Both the position numbers and the translations under genes were made by a program. Below are positions 17,012 to 27,171 of a DNA stretch of 64,000 nt, one piece after another. The DNA is from Campylobacteraceae bacterium (GTDB taxonomy: Bacteria; Campylobacterota; Campylobacteria; Campylobacterales; Arcobacteraceae), in assembly GCA_013215945.1 (NCBI GenBank), contig JABSOM010000015.1:1-64000 (forward strand). Reading direction: 5' to 3'. Position 1 is the stretch's first letter. Every line of letters starts with the position of its first letter. The notes under the pieces are model-generated. The model was given only the letters and a program-made list of their open reading frames with translations. It searched no databases and was not told where the DNA came from.

Positions 17012-19714
17012 TTATTTCAACTCACCCCAGCTTTTACCGACACAAACAGATACTTCTAAAGGAATTGACAAAGTAATAATTGATGACATTATATAACTTA
17101 AATCGGTTATTATTTCGTTAACTTTATTATCTTTTATTTCAAATATTAATTCATCATGAATTTGAAGGAGCATTCTAACATCAGAATTCTTTGAATATTT
17201 CTGATGTATCTTGTTCATTGATAATTTAATCAAATCAGCAGCACTGCCTTGGAAAACGGTATTTACAGCCTCTCTTAAAAAAGCAGCCTTTTGCATTCCA
17301 GCTACGGAAGTAAAATCAAATACTCTTCTTCTTTTTAACAAGGTCTCAACAAAACCATTTAACATAGCATCTTCTTCAATGGATTTTAAATAAGGTTTAA
17401 CGCTTGAAAATGCTTCAAAATAAGACTCTATATAAACTTTTGCTTCTTTACTGGTAATTCCAACTGTTTCTGCAAGTTTTTTAGCTCCCATTCCATAAAT
17501 AAGTCCAAAATTAATTGATTTTGCAATACTTCTGTATTCTTTTGCTTTTTCTTCGCCAAAGATATGAGCAGATGTTTGAGTATGAATATCAAGTCCTGAA
17601 TTAAAAGCATCTACAAGGGCTTTATCTTGCGAGAAATGAGCCAAAAGCCTTAATTCAATTTGTGAATAATCAATACCAACTAAAGAATAACCCTCTTTTG
17701 CTATAAAAGCTTCTCTTATGTGTTTTCCTGCTTCACTTCGTGTAGGTATGTTTTGTAAATTTGGGTTTTTTGAACTTAATCGTCCTGTTGCTGTTCCTGT
17801 TTGTAAAAAGGAGGTATGAATTCTTTGATCCTCACTTTTAAGACCAAGTGCTAATAAGGGCTCGATATACGTAGATTGTAGTTTGTAAGCTTCTCTATAC
17901 TGTAAAATTAAAGGTATGATTTCATGTGAGTCAATTAATTTGCTTAAAACAGATTCATTAGTACTGTAGCCTGTTTTTGTTTTTTTACTTGCTTTTAAAC
18001 CCAGTTTTTCAAATAAAACTTCTCCCAGTTGTTTGGGAGAATTTAGATTAAATACACTTCCCGCTATTGCAGATATTTTTTCATTTAAGTCTTTTATATG
18101 AATTGAATTTTTAATCTTTAATGTTTCTAAAATATCCGTGTCTATTTTAATACCTTCATTTTGCATGTCTGAAAGTACCTTGATAAAATAAAATTCGTGT
18201 TTTTTAGCATGTTCCAACAAATGTTCATTTTCTTTAAAATCTATTAATAAAGATTCATAAAGTTTATAAGTTAATAAAGCATCTTCACTGGCATATGCGC
18301 AGGCATCTTCTAAATCTACATTTGAAAAGTTCTCACCTTTTTTAACGGTATCTTTAAAAGCAATCATTTTATGATCAAAATATTTTAAAGCCATTGCATC
18401 TAAACCTACTTTGGAACCAGGATCTAACATCCATGACATAATCATGGTATCTGCATAAAGTGTTAATTCATAAGAAAAATTAAATTTTATAACATCGTAA
18501 TCGTATTTAAAGTTTTGTAAAATAAGTTTATGTTCATTTAACATTTTTATAGCTCTTAATGCGCAATCTTTTGAAATTTGATCAGGAACACCTAAATAAA
18601 AATGATCTATTGGTACATAATAGGCTTTTTTAGTGTCAAAACAAAAAGAAAAACCAACAATCTTGGCTTTTTTTGTATCTAAATCAGTTGTTTCAGTATC
18701 AAAAGCCACTAAAGAATCTTTTGGAATGGAGGCTATGGTTTCAAAAAGAGTTTTTTCATCGTTTAATAATATCTTTTGAAAAGATATACTTTCTTGTACT
18801 AAAGGAACTTCTGAAGCTTGGGCTTGATTATTAGGAATATTGGTTCTATAGTTTAATCCCATTTGAGAAACACGCGTAACAACAGCTTTTAACCCAAATT
18901 CAATTAAGGTATCTTCTATTTTTAAAATAGGATTTTCACTTGGTAAAACAAAATTTTCTATATCATCAATACTATGAGAATCTTTTTTTAGCGTTACTAA
19001 TTCTTTTGAAATATAAGCCATTTCTTTGCTTTCTTTTAAAAGTTTGATCCATCTTGGTTTTTCAATACTCTCAATATTTTTATAAATATTGTCCAGATCT
19101 CCAAATTGTTCAATTAAAGCTTGTGCTGTTTTAGCACCAACACCTTTTACTCCTGGTACATTATCAGCAGAATCACCTAAAAGTGCTTGATAATCTGTAA
19201 ATTGAGAGGCTTTGACTCCGTATTTATCAAAACATGTTTTTTCTGTTACTTCTACTTTTTTAATAGGATCAAATAAAAATACTTCATCGTCTTTTATTAA
19301 TTGGTATAAATCTTTGTCATGAGAAACTACTCTTACTTGAAGACCTTTTAAAACTGCATCGTGTGCAATAGATGCGATAATATCATCTGCTTCAAAACCA
19401 ACTCTTGCAGCTGTTTGAAAACCCATTTTTTCAATCCACTCAATTGCAACAGGAAGTTGAGCTATTAAATCTTCTGGCACTTCTCCTCTGTTTGCTTTAT
19501 ACAATGAATATATTTCATTACGAAAAGTAGGTCCTTTTGAATCAAGGGCAAATACAATATAGTCTGTTTGAAAATCTTTTCCTATATTTAAAATAAAATT
19601 CATAAATCCTGTTAACAAACCTGTTGGGAATCCTGTTTTTGATTTTAATGGAGGCAATGCATAATAAGATCTAAATAAAAACCCAAATGTATCAATAACT
19701 GTTATATTTTTCAA
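17012..19714 (-). CDS. polA: DNA polymerase I
   Basis: 900 aa with all three domains. A 5' nuclease occupies about 1-290 ('FEADDIIAS', 'SHDKDLYQL', 'GDSADNVPGVKGVG'). A 3'-5' exonuclease at about 330-490 keeps the acidic residues Asp339 and Glu341 (FDTETTDL), so proofreading should be active, unlike in Thermus. The polymerase domain at about 520-900 has 'GRLSSKNPNLQNIP', 'GIDYSQIELRLLAH' and 'QIHDELIFEI'. It fills gaps in repair and removes RNA primers. The gene is alone on its strand and divergent from the PAS kinase gene. Confidence 0.98.
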   Translation of the reverse strand: MKNITVIDTFGFLFRSYYALPPLKSKTGFPTGLLTGFMNFILNIGKDFQTDYIVFALDSKGPTFRNEIYSLYKANRGEVPEDLIAQLPVAIEWIEKMGFQTAARVGFEADDIIASIAHDAVLKGLQVRVVSHDKDLYQLIKDDEVFLFDPIKKVEVTEKTCFDKYGVKASQFTDYQALLGDSADNVPGVKGVGAKTAQALIEQFGDLDNIYKNIESIEKPRWIKLLKESKEMAYISKELVTLKKDSHSIDDIENFVLPSENPILKIEDTLIEFGLKAVVTRVSQMGLNYRTNIPNNQAQASEVPLVQESISFQKILLNDEKTLFETIASIPKDSLVAFDTETTDLDTKKAKIVGFSFCFDTKKAYYVPIDHFYLGVPDQISKDCALRAIKMLNEHKLILQNFKYDYDVIKFNFSYELTLYADTMIMSWMLDPGSKVGLDAMALKYFDHKMIAFKDTVKKGENFSNVDLEDACAYASEDALLTYKLYESLLIDFKENEHLLEHAKKHEFYFIKVLSDMQNEGIKIDTDILETLKIKNSIHIKDLNEKISAIAGSVFNLNSPKQLGEVLFEKLGLKASKKTKTGYSTNESVLSKLIDSHEIIPLILQYREAYKLQSTYIEPLLALGLKSEDQRIHTSFLQTGTATGRLSSKNPNLQNIPTRSEAGKHIREAFIAKEGYSLVGIDYSQIELRLLAHFSQDKALVDAFNSGLDIHTQTSAHIFGEEKAKEYRSIAKSINFGLIYGMGAKKLAETVGITSKEAKVYIESYFEAFSSVKPYLKSIEEDAMLNGFVETLLKRRRVFDFTSVAGMQKAAFLREAVNTVFQGSAADLIKLSMNKIHQKYSKNSDVRMLLQIHDELIFEIKDNKVNEIITDLSYIMSSIITLSIPLEVSVCVGKSWGELK

Positions 19715-19737
19715 TATTAATCCTTTTTATATTTTTT

Positions 19738-19743
19738 TATAAT
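19738..19743 (+). promoter_or_regulatory. -10 box for the PAS kinase-kdsB operon
   Basis: TATAAT, 31 bases before the kinase start, inside the polA divergent spacer. An AAGGTG ribosome site follows. Confidence 0.5.
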
Positions 19744-19774
19744 ATAATAATAACACTTAAAAATAAGGTGCCCT

Positions 19775-21232
19775 ATGTCTTTGGATATTAAAAAGTTAGA
19801 GCAATCAAATATTGAGCTAAGAGCCATTATAGATAGTTCTTGGGATGCAATTGGTATTATAAATGAGAAAAGTAAATTTATTTATATTAATAAAGCTTTT
19901 ACTCCAATTCTTGGTTTTTCAAAAGACGAATTATTGCAATTAAATTTTGAAAGCCTCATTCATCAAAAATATAAAGAAAAATTCTCTTCTTTAATACAAA
20001 ATTACAAAACAAATAACAACAAAGAACAACTAACTCTTCTGTGTCAAAGAAAAGATAAACAAAAAGTTTATCTACAAATAACCTTAACACGAATGGCTGA
20101 AAACAATTTTTTCATAATAAACGCCAAAGATATAACAGCAGAAATTTCAAAAGATCAAATTCTTGATGCTTATGTTTCTTCTGTTCAGTTAAATACAAAA
20201 GGTTTAATTACAAAAGGCTCAAATTCTTTTGTAAATCTGTGTATGTATGAAAAAGATGAATTTTTAGGGCAATCTCTTTTGTTTTTACATGAAAAAGATA
20301 AAAAAGAGGAGTATTTACAGCTCTGGGACAGTATTCAAAACAATACAGAATATCTGTGCAAATTGAATTATGTAAAAAAAGACGAAAATAAATTTATTGT
20401 TGATTTTAAGTCAAAAAAACAATTTAATAAATATGGTGATGTTATTGGATATACCATACTGCTTTTTGATAGAACCAGCGAAGATAATTTACAATCAGAA
20501 ATACAGCAAAAAGATCAAATTTTATTACAACAGTCAAAACTAGCCATTATGGGAGAAACAATACAAATGCTTTCTCATGAATGGAGACAACCCTTAAATA
20601 CTATTTCTTTATCAGTTCAAACTATGGATTTTGAATTAGAAATGAATGGAAATATTAAAAAAGAAGAGATCAGCGCCAATTTAATAAGTATTAAAAATAA
20701 AGTCGATGATTTATCCCAAACCATTGAAGAGTTTCAAAATATAATATCTTTAAATGCAACAGCAATAAAAACATGCTCAAAAGAAATTATTTCACAAGCC
20801 TTGAAAATTTTTGAGAATTCAAGTGATTTTGATCGTATTGATTTTGCAAAAATATTAAGTCAAACGCCTGATTATTATACTTATAAAAATGAGCTTTCTT
20901 CTATTTTAGTTAATTTACTTATTAACTCAAAAGAAGCTATTTTAAGGAATAATATTAAAAAAGGTGTTATTTTACTTAAAGAATATGTTTTACATGATAA
21001 AATTTATTTTGAAATTTCAGACAATGCGAAAGGTATTCCTTCTGATATCATAGACAAAATATTTGAACCTTATTTTTCCACTAAAGAAGAACAGCAAGGT
21101 GTTGGTTTAGGTTTATACAGATGTAAAATGCTTATTGAAATGCATTTAGGTGGAAGTATAAAGATTACAAATCACAATACAGGATTAAGAGTCACAATTG
21201 AACTTCCACTTAATTTAAAAGGAAATGAATGA
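19775..21232 (+). CDS. Cytosolic PAS-PAS sensor histidine kinase
   Basis: 485 aa without membrane segments. Two PAS domains (about 15-120 'IIDSSWDAIGIINEKSKF' and about 128-240) precede a short coiled coil and the phosphoacceptor motif LSHEWRQPLN. The ATPase domain has N-box NLLINSKEAI, DNAKGIP, IFEPYFSTK and GVGLGLY. The HEWRQP H-box is the HWE-like form abundant in Arcobacter-type genomes. Its last codons overlap kdsB by four bases, and a receiver-GGDEF gene follows kdsB; that receiver is a plausible partner. The signal sensed is unknown. Confidence 0.9.
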   Translation: MSLDIKKLEQSNIELRAIIDSSWDAIGIINEKSKFIYINKAFTPILGFSKDELLQLNFESLIHQKYKEKFSSLIQNYKTNNNKEQLTLLCQRKDKQKVYLQITLTRMAENNFFIINAKDITAEISKDQILDAYVSSVQLNTKGLITKGSNSFVNLCMYEKDEFLGQSLLFLHEKDKKEEYLQLWDSIQNNTEYLCKLNYVKKDENKFIVDFKSKKQFNKYGDVIGYTILLFDRTSEDNLQSEIQQKDQILLQQSKLAIMGETIQMLSHEWRQPLNTISLSVQTMDFELEMNGNIKKEEISANLISIKNKVDDLSQTIEEFQNIISLNATAIKTCSKEIISQALKIFENSSDFDRIDFAKILSQTPDYYTYKNELSSILVNLLINSKEAILRNNIKKGVILLKEYVLHDKIYFEISDNAKGIPSDIIDKIFEPYFSTKEEQQGVGLGLYRCKMLIEMHLGGSIKITNHNTGLRVTIELPLNLKGNE

Positions 21233-21957
21233 TAATAATACCAGCAAGATTAAACTCTTCTAGGTTTACAAATAAAGTATTAGTTGATATACTGGGACTT
21301 CCAATGGTAATTAGAACAGCAAGACAAGTTAGTGCTTTAGATGATGTATGCATAGCAACAGATTCAGAAGAAGTAATTCTTTTGGCAAAAGAATATGGTA
21401 TTAATGCAGTTATGACATCAACACAGCATAAAAGTGGAACAGATAGAATCAATGAAGCGGCACAAAACCTTAAATTAAAAGATGATGATATTGTAATTAA
21501 TGTACAAGGAGATGAACCTTTTATTGAAGAAGAAGTAGTACGTGCTGTTATAAATAGAGTGAAAGAAATAAAGAAAAATAAAGAAGACATAATGATGGTA
21601 TCGTGTTATAAAAAAATTTCTTCAAATTTAGCAGATGATCCAAATCATGTAAAAGTTTTATTAAATGCGTATAATAACGCGACTTATTTTTCTCGCTCAA
21701 AAATCCCCTACCACAGAGATCATTATGATGACTCTTTATACAATGGACATTTGGGTATTTATGGTTTTACGGTTAAAAGTTTAAACGAGTTTTGCAATTT
21801 AAAAAATGCACCTACTGAACATATAGAGAAATTAGAGCAATTAAGAGCTATTTATCATGAAAAAAAGATATCTATGGTAGAAGTTGAGTCTCAATCTTTT
21901 GGAATAGATACACAAGAAGATTTAGAAAATGCATTAAAATTATTTGGAAAGATCTAG
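21229..21957 (+). CDS. kdsB: 3-deoxy-manno-octulosonate cytidylyltransferase
   Basis: 242 aa. The N-terminus 'MIIIPARLNSSRFTNKVLVDI' has the nucleotide-binding RxxSxRxxxK pattern, followed by 'IATDSEE' and 'NVQGDEPFI' as in CMP-KDO synthetases. It activates KDO with CTP for the lipopolysaccharide inner core. Start overlaps the kinase stop (ATGA). Being sandwiched between a histidine kinase and a receiver gene is unusual; translational coupling suggests co-expression, not necessarily shared function. Confidence 0.95.
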   Translation: MIIIPARLNSSRFTNKVLVDILGLPMVIRTARQVSALDDVCIATDSEEVILLAKEYGINAVMTSTQHKSGTDRINEAAQNLKLKDDDIVINVQGDEPFIEEEVVRAVINRVKEIKKNKEDIMMVSCYKKISSNLADDPNHVKVLLNAYNNATYFSRSKIPYHRDHYDDSLYNGHLGIYGFTVKSLNEFCNLKNAPTEHIEKLEQLRAIYHEKKISMVEVESQSFGIDTQEDLENALKLFGKI

Positions 21958-21964
21958 GAGTATT

Positions 21965-23281
21965 ATGAATAAAGCTATTTTATCAAAAACAACTATTCTT
22001 TATGCCGAAGACGAAACCGATGTAAGAGAATTTACAGGTAGAACATTAAGCAGCATAACAAAAAAGGTTTATCTTGCTAAAGATGGACAAGAAGGTTTGG
22101 ATATATACAAACAGCATGATGACATTGATTTGATTATTACAGATATAAACATGCCTAGAATGAATGGTTTAGAGATGTGTGCTGCGATAAAAAAACTAAA
22201 CAAAGATATTCCTATTGTAGTAACAAGCGCATACAATGATCCTGCTTTTTTAAAACAAGCAATTGATATTGGAGTGTGTGAGTATTCTTTAAAACCCATA
22301 GATTTATATTTATTATTAGATGCTGTTGTTAAATCTGTTGAACCTATTTTTTTAAAAAAAGAGTTAAGTATTGTTCAAGATAATTTACAAGATAAAATAA
22401 TAGAATCTAATAAAAATATTAGTACTATTTTAGATGCTCAAAATAATCTTGTATTAATTATAAATAAAAAAGAGATATTGCACTCAAATAAAAAATTTCT
22501 TAATTATTTTAGTATTAAAACAATTGAAGAATTTAAAAATACTTACCCTGATTTACTTGATATATTTGAAAAAGATGAAGAATATTTTTCTTCACAAAAT
22601 CTTAGAGATGAAGAAAACTGGATAGATTATATATTAGAGAAAAAAGATTTAGAAATTTCTGTGAACATTAAAAACAATAAAAATAAAGAAAATATTTTCA
22701 CAATTAGTCTTGAAGAATACGATAAAATAAGGTCTCAATATATAATCACTTTCCAAAAGTTAAATCCAAAGAAGAAAAAAACAAATTTATTGGAACATCA
22801 AAGAAATTTTGACTCTTTAACAAATTTATACAATAAAAACAGATTTTTAGAACTTTTTGCGAAAGAGTTAAGACGAGATATACGATATAAAAATGAATTA
22901 ACACTTTTAATGCTTTCTTTGGATGATTTTGCTCACCTCTGCAATAATACTCTTAAAAAGAATAGTAATGCTTTATTGCTTGGACTTTCTTCAATTTTAT
23001 TAAAATCTTTACGTGAGCATGATATTTTAGCCCGGTATGAAGAAAACAAGTTTTTAATTTTACTGCCACAAACCAATATAAATGGTGCTATTGTAGTTGC
23101 TGAAAAAATTAGAATTGAAATAGAAAACTTACAAATAGAAGAACTTAACAGTGTAATAACAGCAAGTTTTGGTTTGAGTTTTTATGAAAACAATGACGAT
23201 ATTTATACGTTTATAAACAAAGTCACCACTGCTTTAGGAAGTGCCCAAGAAAAAGGAAAAAACAGAGTCGAAGTTTATTAA
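21965..23281 (+). CDS. Receiver-GGDEF response regulator with degenerate GGDEF site
   Basis: I start at ATG 21965, which follows a TAGGAG ribosome site; upstream in-frame ATGs fall within kdsB. 438 aa. Receiver at about 7-130 with 'TILYAEDETDVREF', a TDINMPRMNG phosphoacceptor segment and LKPI. A PAS-like segment spans about 155-260, then a GGDEF-fold domain ('DSLTNLYNKNRFLELF'). At the signature site the protein reads RYEENKF in place of RYGGDEF, so Gly-Gly and the catalytic acidic residue are altered. Diguanylate cyclase activity is unlikely; it may bind GTP or c-di-GMP as an effector or act as a scaffold. Confidence 0.85.
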   Translation: MNKAILSKTTILYAEDETDVREFTGRTLSSITKKVYLAKDGQEGLDIYKQHDDIDLIITDINMPRMNGLEMCAAIKKLNKDIPIVVTSAYNDPAFLKQAIDIGVCEYSLKPIDLYLLLDAVVKSVEPIFLKKELSIVQDNLQDKIIESNKNISTILDAQNNLVLIINKKEILHSNKKFLNYFSIKTIEEFKNTYPDLLDIFEKDEEYFSSQNLRDEENWIDYILEKKDLEISVNIKNNKNKENIFTISLEEYDKIRSQYIITFQKLNPKKKKTNLLEHQRNFDSLTNLYNKNRFLELFAKELRRDIRYKNELTLLMLSLDDFAHLCNNTLKKNSNALLLGLSSILLKSLREHDILARYEENKFLILLPQTNINGAIVVAEKIRIEIENLQIEELNSVITASFGLSFYENNDDIYTFINKVTTALGSAQEKGKNRVEVY

Positions 23282-23294
23282 TTAAAAAAACAAG

Positions 23295-24017
23295 CTAAAA
23301 AGAAAAACCTGCACCTAAATAATGTTTTCTTACAAGCTCATTGTTTTTAATTTCTTCTGCTTTTCCAGAAGCCAGTAAAGAACCACTTTTCATAACATAA
23401 GCCCTGTCACAAATTTCCAGTGTTTCTCTTACATTATGATCTGTAATTAAAACACCAATACCAATAAGTGTTAATTGGTGGATGATTTCTTGTATATCTT
23501 TAACTGCAATGGGATCAACGCCAGCAAAAGGTTCATCTAAGAGTAAAAATTTTGGTTTAGATACCAGCGCTCGTGCTATTTCAGTACGCCTTCTCTCCCC
23601 TCCTGATAAAGAAATACCTTTTCTTTGTCGTATAGGTTCTATATTAAATACTTCTAATAACTCTTCTACTCTTTTAATTTGGTCTTTTTTATCATCTGTT
23701 ACAATTTGAGCAGCTAACATTAAATTATCTTCAACAGATAAATCTTTAAAAATGGATGACTCTTGAGGTAAATAACCTATTCCTTTTAAAGCACGTTTAT
23801 GTAGAGGTAAATGCGTAATATCAACATTGTCAAAAAAGACTTTTCCACTGCTTGGTTTTACAAGACCACAAACGGTATAAAATGTAGTTGTTTTACCTGC
23901 TCCATTTGGACCTAATAAACCAACAATTTCACCAGAATTAACTTCCAATGATATGCCATGTAAAATATGTGTTTTTTTAATACTTTTTTTAATATCTTCA
24001 ATTCTTAAATTATGCAT
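23295..24017 (-). CDS. lptB: Lipopolysaccharide export ABC transporter ATPase LptB
   Basis: 240 aa. Walker [13 protein letters not shown] signature LSGGERRR and Walker [12 protein letters not shown] are in the LptB form. It powers LPS extraction from the inner membrane together with LptFG (not in this window). It overlaps tsaE by eight bases as the last gene of the S4-trpD-tsaE-lptB operon. Both this and kdsB, 1.3 kb away on the other strand, serve LPS. Confidence 0.95.
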   Translation of the reverse strand: MHNLRIEDIKKSIKKTHILHGISLEVNSGEIVGLLGPNGAGKTTTFYTVCGLVKPSSGKVFFDNVDITHLPLHKRALKGIGYLPQESSIFKDLSVEDNLMLAAQIVTDDKKDQIKRVEELLEVFNIEPIRQRKGISLSGGERRRTEIARALVSKPKFLLLDEPFAGVDPIAVKDIQEIIHQLTLIGIGVLITDHNVRETLEICDRAYVMKSGSLLASGKAEEIKNNELVRKHYLGAGFSF

Positions 24018-24423
24018 TTATTGTATATTGCCTTTTATCATTGGATTTTAAAATATTAATACTCATGGTATTGAAACCATATTCTTTTAATATTTTCTCT
24101 AGTTTTTCATCGCCCCACTCTACAAAATGTAAACCTTCTTTTTCAAATTCTTCTAATAAACCCAAAGAAATAAATTCTTCAAGACTTTTATTGTATACGT
24201 CGTAATGAAAAACTCTGTCATCATAAATACTTTGAAGTAAAAAAGTAGGAGAAGTCACTTCCTCTTTTATACCAATACTTTTAACATATTCTTTTACAAA
24301 TGTAGTTTTACCACTGGCCAAATCGCCTCTTAATAAAATAATGCAATCTTCTTTAACTAAGTCTTTTAGTGTGTGAACAAGAATTGGAAGTTCTTTTAAA
24401 CCTAAGGTTAATACTTTTTGCAT
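24010..24423 (-). CDS. tsaE: tRNA threonylcarbamoyladenosine biosynthesis ATPase TsaE
   Basis: 137 aa with P-loop [12 protein letters not shown], '[12 protein letters not shown]' and 'FHYDVYN', and the C-terminal 'FVEWGDE' typical of TsaE (YjeE). It works with TsaB and TsaD to make t6A37 in ANN-decoding tRNAs. It starts immediately after the trpD stop and overlaps lptB, an arrangement of tsaE and lptB that I believe recurs in Campylobacterota. Confidence 0.95.
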   Translation of the reverse strand: MQKVLTLGLKELPILVHTLKDLVKEDCIILLRGDLASGKTTFVKEYVKSIGIKEEVTSPTFLLQSIYDDRVFHYDVYNKSLEEFISLGLLEEFEKEGLHFVEWGDEKLEKILKEYGFNTMSINILKSNDKRQYTINA

Positions 24424-25413
24424 TTATTCTTGTGTTAAAAGTTTTGAAACACGAACAAGCTGCTCAAGTTTTTCTTTTGCTCGCCCAGATTCTATAGCAT
24501 CTCTTGATATTTCTATACCTTCTTGTAAATCTCTTGCTTTTTCATCAACAACTAAAGCTGCTGCTGCATTTAATAAAACAATATCAAGTTTGGCACCTTT
24601 TTCTTTATTTCCTAAGATATCTCGTGTTATTTGTGCATTAAGTTTGGCATCGCCACCTATAATTAGAGATTTATCTTGTAATTTAAAGCCAAGATTTTGT
24701 GGATCAATAATAAAATCTTCAAGTTTTCCATTGTATATTGATGTTGCATAAGTAATATCAGAAATAGAGATTTCATCCATTTTATCACGGGAGGAAACAA
24801 CCATTGATCTTTTTACATCTAATAGTTCAAGAGCCGAAGCCATTTTATTGATAAAGGATTTATCAAACACCCCTAATAAATGTTTCGTTACATTTGCAGG
24901 ATTCGTAAGTGGACCTAAGATATTAAAAATTGTTCGGTGAGGGATGCTTTTTCTTATAGGCATAATATATTTCATTGCGGGATGATGATTTTGCGCAAAC
25001 ATAAATGTGAAACCAGTGTCTTCAAGCATAATAATTTGTTTTGATGCTTCTAGATTAAGATTAATACCTAAAGCTTCAAGCATATCAGCGCTTCCAGATT
25101 TACTTGTAATAGATCTGTTTCCATGTTTTGCTACAAAACAGCCACAAGCAGTTAATAAAATAGCAACAGTAGATGAGATATTAAAGGAATTTGACTTATC
25201 TCCTCCTGTACCTACTACATCAATAAGTTTTTCTTTTAAATCATAATGGACTTCAAGTGGAAGTAAATGTTCTCTCATAGCAGATGCAGCAGCAGCTATT
25301 TCTGCAGCATCTTCCCCTCTTTCATGAAGTTCTATTAAATATTCTCTTACTTCATCAACTGGTAGCCTATTTTCAAAAATATCATCAAATTTAAGTTTTG
25401 CTTTATTAAACAT
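24424..25413 (-). CDS. trpD: Anthranilate phosphoribosyltransferase
   Basis: 329 aa, normal length. The phosphoribosyl-pyrophosphate site DVVGTGGDKSNSFNIST-like region and the anthranilate-side AKHGNRS motif are intact, followed by 'GPLTNPANV'. It catalyses the second step of tryptophan synthesis. No other trp gene is nearby, so the pathway genes are dispersed; here trpD rides with tsaE and lptB. Confidence 0.95.
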   Translation of the reverse strand: MFNKAKLKFDDIFENRLPVDEVREYLIELHERGEDAAEIAAAASAMREHLLPLEVHYDLKEKLIDVVGTGGDKSNSFNISSTVAILLTACGCFVAKHGNRSITSKSGSADMLEALGINLNLEASKQIIMLEDTGFTFMFAQNHHPAMKYIMPIRKSIPHRTIFNILGPLTNPANVTKHLLGVFDKSFINKMASALELLDVKRSMVVSSRDKMDEISISDITYATSIYNGKLEDFIIDPQNLGFKLQDKSLIIGGDAKLNAQITRDILGNKEKGAKLDIVLLNAAAALVVDEKARDLQEGIEISRDAIESGRAKEKLEQLVRVSKLLTQE

Positions 25414-25439
25414 CTTTCATCCTTTTTTTCATAAGAAGT

Positions 25440-25685
25440 TTATATCTGGGTAACATATTCAGACATTTTTGATTTAGGCGTTGATTTAGTTTGTGGTATT
25501 TGTAAGACTTTAAAAATATCACTTTTTTCAAGATACTTTATTTCTATAGTATCTCCTATTTTAACTTCTTTTGCTTTTTTGACACTAAGACCATTTATTA
25601 GCACAACTTTATGTGCTAACATATCTTCTGCAACAGCTCTTCTTTTTGTAATATTTACGGCGTTTAAAAATTTATCTATTCTCAT
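25440..25685 (-). CDS. S4-domain RNA-binding protein
   Basis: 81 aa. 'MRIDKFLNAVNITKRRAVAEDML' followed by 'VLINGLSVKKAKEVKIGDTIEI' is a complete S4 fold, as in Hsp15 and RqcP-like proteins that bind rRNA or stalled 50S subunits. Which of these it matches cannot be decided. It heads the S4-trpD-tsaE-lptB operon (26-base gap to trpD) and is divergent from argG. Confidence 0.9.
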   Translation of the reverse strand: MRIDKFLNAVNITKRRAVAEDMLAHKVVLINGLSVKKAKEVKIGDTIEIKYLEKSDIFKVLQIPQTKSTPKSKMSEYVTQI

Positions 25686-25710
25686 AATAGAGATTATAGC
25701 TAATTTTAGA

Positions 25711-25716
25711 TAAAAT
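25711..25716 (+). promoter_or_regulatory. -10 box of argG promoter
   Basis: TAAAAT within TTTTAGATAAAAT, a 13-base phrase that also occurs at the dnaJ promoter (37839-37851). It is followed by the argG ribosome site CAGGAGA. Confidence 0.6.
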
Positions 25717-25752
25717 TTCGAAAATTATTTAATTTAAGTGCAGGAGAATAGT

Positions 25753-26988
25753 ATGAAGAAAAAAGAAGTTAAGAAAGTAGTTTTAGCCTACAGTGGAGGC
25801 CTTGACACTTCTATTATATTAAAATGGTTACAAGATGAGTACAAAGCAGAAGTAATAACATTTACAGCTGATTTGGGTCAAGGTGAAGAAGTTGAGCCTG
25901 CACGTTTAAAAGCGCTTGCAATGGGAATAAAAGAAGAGAATATTTTTGTTTTAGATATTAAAGAAGAATTTGTAAAAGATTATGTTTTTCCTATGTTTAG
26001 AGCCAATGCAATTTACGAAGGTGAATATTTATTAGGTACGTCTATTGCACGTCCTTTAATTTCAAAAAAACAAATTGAAATTGCAGAAAAAATGGGTGCA
26101 GATGCTGTATCTCACGGGGCAACTGGAAAAGGAAATGATCAAGTGCGATTTGAACTTGGATATTTGGGTTTAAACTCTGATATTACTATTATTGCTCCTT
26201 GGAGAGAATGGGATTTAAATTCACGAGAAAAACTTTTAGCTTACGCTAAAGACCATAATATTGATATTGATAAAAAACACTTAGATGAAAATGGAAACCC
26301 AAGTGTAAGCCCTTATTCAATGGATGCAAACTTGTTGCATATCTCTTATGAAGGTCTAAGTCTAGAAGATCCAAGCAAAGAACCTGAAGAAGCTATGTGG
26401 TTGTGGACAGTTTCTCCTGAAAATGCTCCAGATAAAGCTGAATACATAAGTATTTCATATAAAAATGGTGATCCTTATGCAATCAATGGAGAAGATTTAA
26501 GCCCAGCAACACTTTTGAAAACATTAAATGATTACGGGAACAAACACGGTATTGGAAGAATTGATATTGTTGAGAATCGTTATGTTGGGATGAAAGCCAG
26601 AGGGTGTTATGAAACACCAGGTGGAACAATTATGTTAAAAGCGCACAGAGCAATTGAATCTATTACCCTAGATAGAGAAGAAGCACACTTAAAAGATGAG
26701 TTAATGCCAAGATATGCAAAACTAATTTATAATGGTTTTTGGTTTTCACCTGAGAGAGAAATGTTACAAGCTTCTATTGATGCAACACAAAAATTTGTTG
26801 AAGGAACAGTAAGATTAAAACTGTACAAAGGAAATGTAATGGTTGTTGGTAGAGAATCAGAACAATCTTTATTCTCAGAAGAACACTCAACTTTTGAAGA
26901 AGATGAAGTATACAATCAAAAAGATGCAGAAGGTTTTATTAAATTAAATGCACTTAGATTTATTATTTCTGGTCAAAAAAGAAAATAA
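25753..26988 (+). CDS. argG: Argininosuccinate synthase
   Basis: 411 aa from the ATG at 25753, which follows an AGGAGA site; an in-frame GTG five codons earlier would include the ribosome site itself. PP-loop '[12 protein letters not shown]', '[12 protein letters not shown]', '[11 protein letters not shown]' and '[17 protein letters not shown]' mark the type-1 enzyme. It joins citrulline and aspartate using ATP in arginine synthesis, after ArgF. A strong hairpin follows it. Confidence 0.97.
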   Translation: MKKKEVKKVVLAYSGGLDTSIILKWLQDEYKAEVITFTADLGQGEEVEPARLKALAMGIKEENIFVLDIKEEFVKDYVFPMFRANAIYEGEYLLGTSIARPLISKKQIEIAEKMGADAVSHGATGKGNDQVRFELGYLGLNSDITIIAPWREWDLNSREKLLAYAKDHNIDIDKKHLDENGNPSVSPYSMDANLLHISYEGLSLEDPSKEPEEAMWLWTVSPENAPDKAEYISISYKNGDPYAINGEDLSPATLLKTLNDYGNKHGIGRIDIVENRYVGMKARGCYETPGGTIMLKAHRAIESITLDREEAHLKDELMPRYAKLIYNGFWFSPEREMLQASIDATQKFVEGTVRLKLYKGNVMVVGRESEQSLFSEEHSTFEEDEVYNQKDAEGFIKLNALRFIISGQKRK

Positions 26989-27003
26989 CCTTTTCTACTT
27001 AAA

Positions 27004-27033
27004 ATATAAAAGCATTACTTAATGCTTTTATAT
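27004..27033 (+). terminator. Terminator of argG
   Basis: ATATAAAAGCATT and AATGCTTTTATAT form a perfect 13-base stem with ACTT loop, 16 bases after the stop codon. The T-rich tract is within the stem. Confidence 0.7.
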
Positions 27034-27116
27034 CCCCTCTTTCTCTAAATATTCTTTCACTTTTTTTTTAAATTATTAAACTACAATGATGTTACTAAAC
27101 TGAAATTTTTCTTGGT

Positions 27117-27139
27117 TATACTAAAAAACGTTTATAAAC
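27117..27139 (+). promoter_or_regulatory. Promoter with overlapping palindrome before the first ATP-grasp gene
   Basis: A TATACT -10 box (27117-27122) is followed at the expected start-site position by the perfect palindrome GTTTATAAAC (27130-27139). The ATG at 27172 has an AGGAAAA ribosome site. The palindrome could be an operator, though AT-rich palindromes arise often by chance here. Confidence 0.4.
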
Positions 27140-27171
27140 ATACCTAAACGAATCCTTCAATAGGAAAAGTA

